Part shown: piece by piece, positions 15,691 through 16,029 of the stretch | How the letters are laid out: each line of letters opens with the position of its first letter | Position numbering within the stretch: position 1 is the first letter of the stretch | Assembly: GCA_937873255.1 (NCBI GenBank) | Contig: CALMVM010000607.1 | Span: forward strand, 1 to 16,029 | Reading direction: 5' to 3' | Source of the DNA: an uncultured Verrucomicrobiota bacterium | GTDB lineage: Bacteria; Verrucomicrobiota; Verrucomicrobiia; Chthoniobacterales; SZAS-18 | DNA: 16,029 nt | The notes under the pieces: generated by a model | Told to the model about the DNA's origin: nothing | The model's database searches: none | Seen by the model: the letters and a program-made list of their open reading frames with translations, nothing else | Position numbers and translations under genes: made by a program

Positions 15691-15722
15691 ACGGTCGGGG
15701 AACATCGGCGAAACGCAACGTG

Positions 15723-15760
15723 CTTTCCCTCATTACCCGTGTTTGGGCAACGAGGGAAAG
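15723..15760. terminator. Strong hairpin between the HNH gene and the MBL hydrolase gene
   Basis: Two 16-base arms (15723-15738 and 15745-15760) pair around a 6-base loop. The outer 9 pairs, CTTTCCCTC with GAGGGAAAG, are perfect Watson-Crick. The inner 7 are G-C, A-T and G-T wobble pairs, best when transcribed from the minus strand. It begins 10 bases beyond the HNH stop codon and ends about 48 bases before the hydrolase TTG. It is best read as a transcription end or mRNA 3' stabilising hairpin for the HNH gene. No long T-run follows on either strand, so classic Rho-independent termination is uncertain, and a role in the leader of the hydrolase gene is possible. Confidence 0.5.
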
Positions 15761-15770
15761 ATACGCTGAT

Positions 15771-16029
15771 TTACTTCGTGCGGGCCAGGAACAGTTCCCA
15801 GTCGGCGATGCCGTGGTGGTTGCGCAAGAGCACCGTGACGGGCAGCTCGCGCGGGGCGGCCGGGGCGCGCAAAAGCCGCAGGCCCACTTCCTCGGGCAGC
15901 CGGTCGGCCTTGCGGCTGTTGACCTGCCGGCAGGCCAACACACAGTTCTCCCAGGAGGTCGCCCCGCCCCGGCTGCGCGGCACGACGTGGTCGATGTTGC
16001 CCTCCCCGGGCCCGAGCACCTTGCCCGTG
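15771..16029 (-). CDS. HNH endonuclease family protein (C-terminal part, starts beyond window)
   Basis: The minus-strand frame enters at the right edge and ends in TAA at 15771-15773, giving 85 visible residues of the C-terminus. Seen: GKVLGPGEGNIDHVVPRSRG, where DH and P-R-S-R-G-G form the first part of the HNH beta-beta-alpha metal motif. Then SWENCVLACRQVNSRKADRL, with the Asn and the N-x-R-K helix, and a tail (ELPVTVLLRNHHGIADWELF) seen in short stand-alone HNH proteins related to the McrA/Cas9 nuclease fold. These cut DNA, but the cellular role of the stand-alone bacterial group is unclear. Odd: where most relatives have C-x2-C in the zinc site, the visible pair is C-R-Q-V, so one cysteine is replaced by valine. 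The 5' half with the other expected cysteines is outside the window. Confidence 0.88.
   Translation of the reverse strand, partial: TGKVLGPGEGNIDHVVPRSRGGATSWENCVLACRQVNSRKADRLPEEVGLRLLRAPAAPRELPVTVLLRNHHGIADWELFLARTK

Noticed and set aside
15670..15692. A tRNA T-loop-like string (GGTTCGAATCC on the minus strand) suggesting a tRNA or attachment site
   Set aside because: The would-be T-stem has an A-A mismatch, no acceptor-stem partner or anticodon arm lies at the right distance, and the 5' half would fall in the 15723-15760 hairpin. It is better explained as a ribosome-binding site plus the start of the hydrolase gene.

Overview
The window reads as chromosomal DNA from a high-GC bacterium. 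Verrucomicrobiota is my best guess. That guess rests on the style of the dCTP deaminase, the secreted PIG-L/ThuA protein beside a sodium:solute symporter, the DUF3516 helicase, the DUF2911 protein and the bacillithiol-type genes. No rRNA or tRNA is present to confirm it. I see no phage, IS element, CRISPR array or RNA gene, and no gene-free stretch longer than about 110 bases.

Left part (1-4798, all minus strand). In transcription order there are two tandem, related, exported TPR-repeat proteins. The first (3519-4798) is broken by a single-base frameshift and the second (2233-3447) is intact. Then come a small exported protein of unknown function, dCTP deaminase (dcd), and the N-terminal part of a CcsA/ResC-type cytochrome c assembly protein that runs off the left edge. 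Gaps are 6 to about 75 bases, so co-transcription is possible.

Middle (4823-7462, plus). A divergently transcribed SKI2-like DExH helicase with a DUF3516-type C-terminal half.

Right-centre (7519-14700, plus). A tight run of seven genes: an exported DUF2911 protein, a large exported PIG-L deacetylase with a ThuA-like C-terminal domain, a 42-residue single-pass membrane protein, a sodium:solute symporter, a compact protein that I read as a minimal BshC (bacillithiol synthase)-like enzyme, a 79-residue unknown protein, and BshA. Several junctions are only 1-4 bases or overlap (ATGA), which suggests translational coupling. BshA makes GlcNAc-malate and BshC adds cysteine to GlcN-malate, so the last three genes look like part of a low-molecular-weight thiol pathway. 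The usual cytosolic deacetylase BshB is not in the window. The PIG-L protein that is present carries a signal peptide.

Right edge (minus). A metallo-beta-lactamase-fold hydrolase converges on bshA with a 31-base overlap. Behind it lie a strong 16-bp hairpin and the C-terminal part of an HNH endonuclease.

The most interesting item is the bacillithiol-like locus, with a BshC-like protein less than half the normal length, an unknown small partner and a linked transporter/deacetylase cassette.
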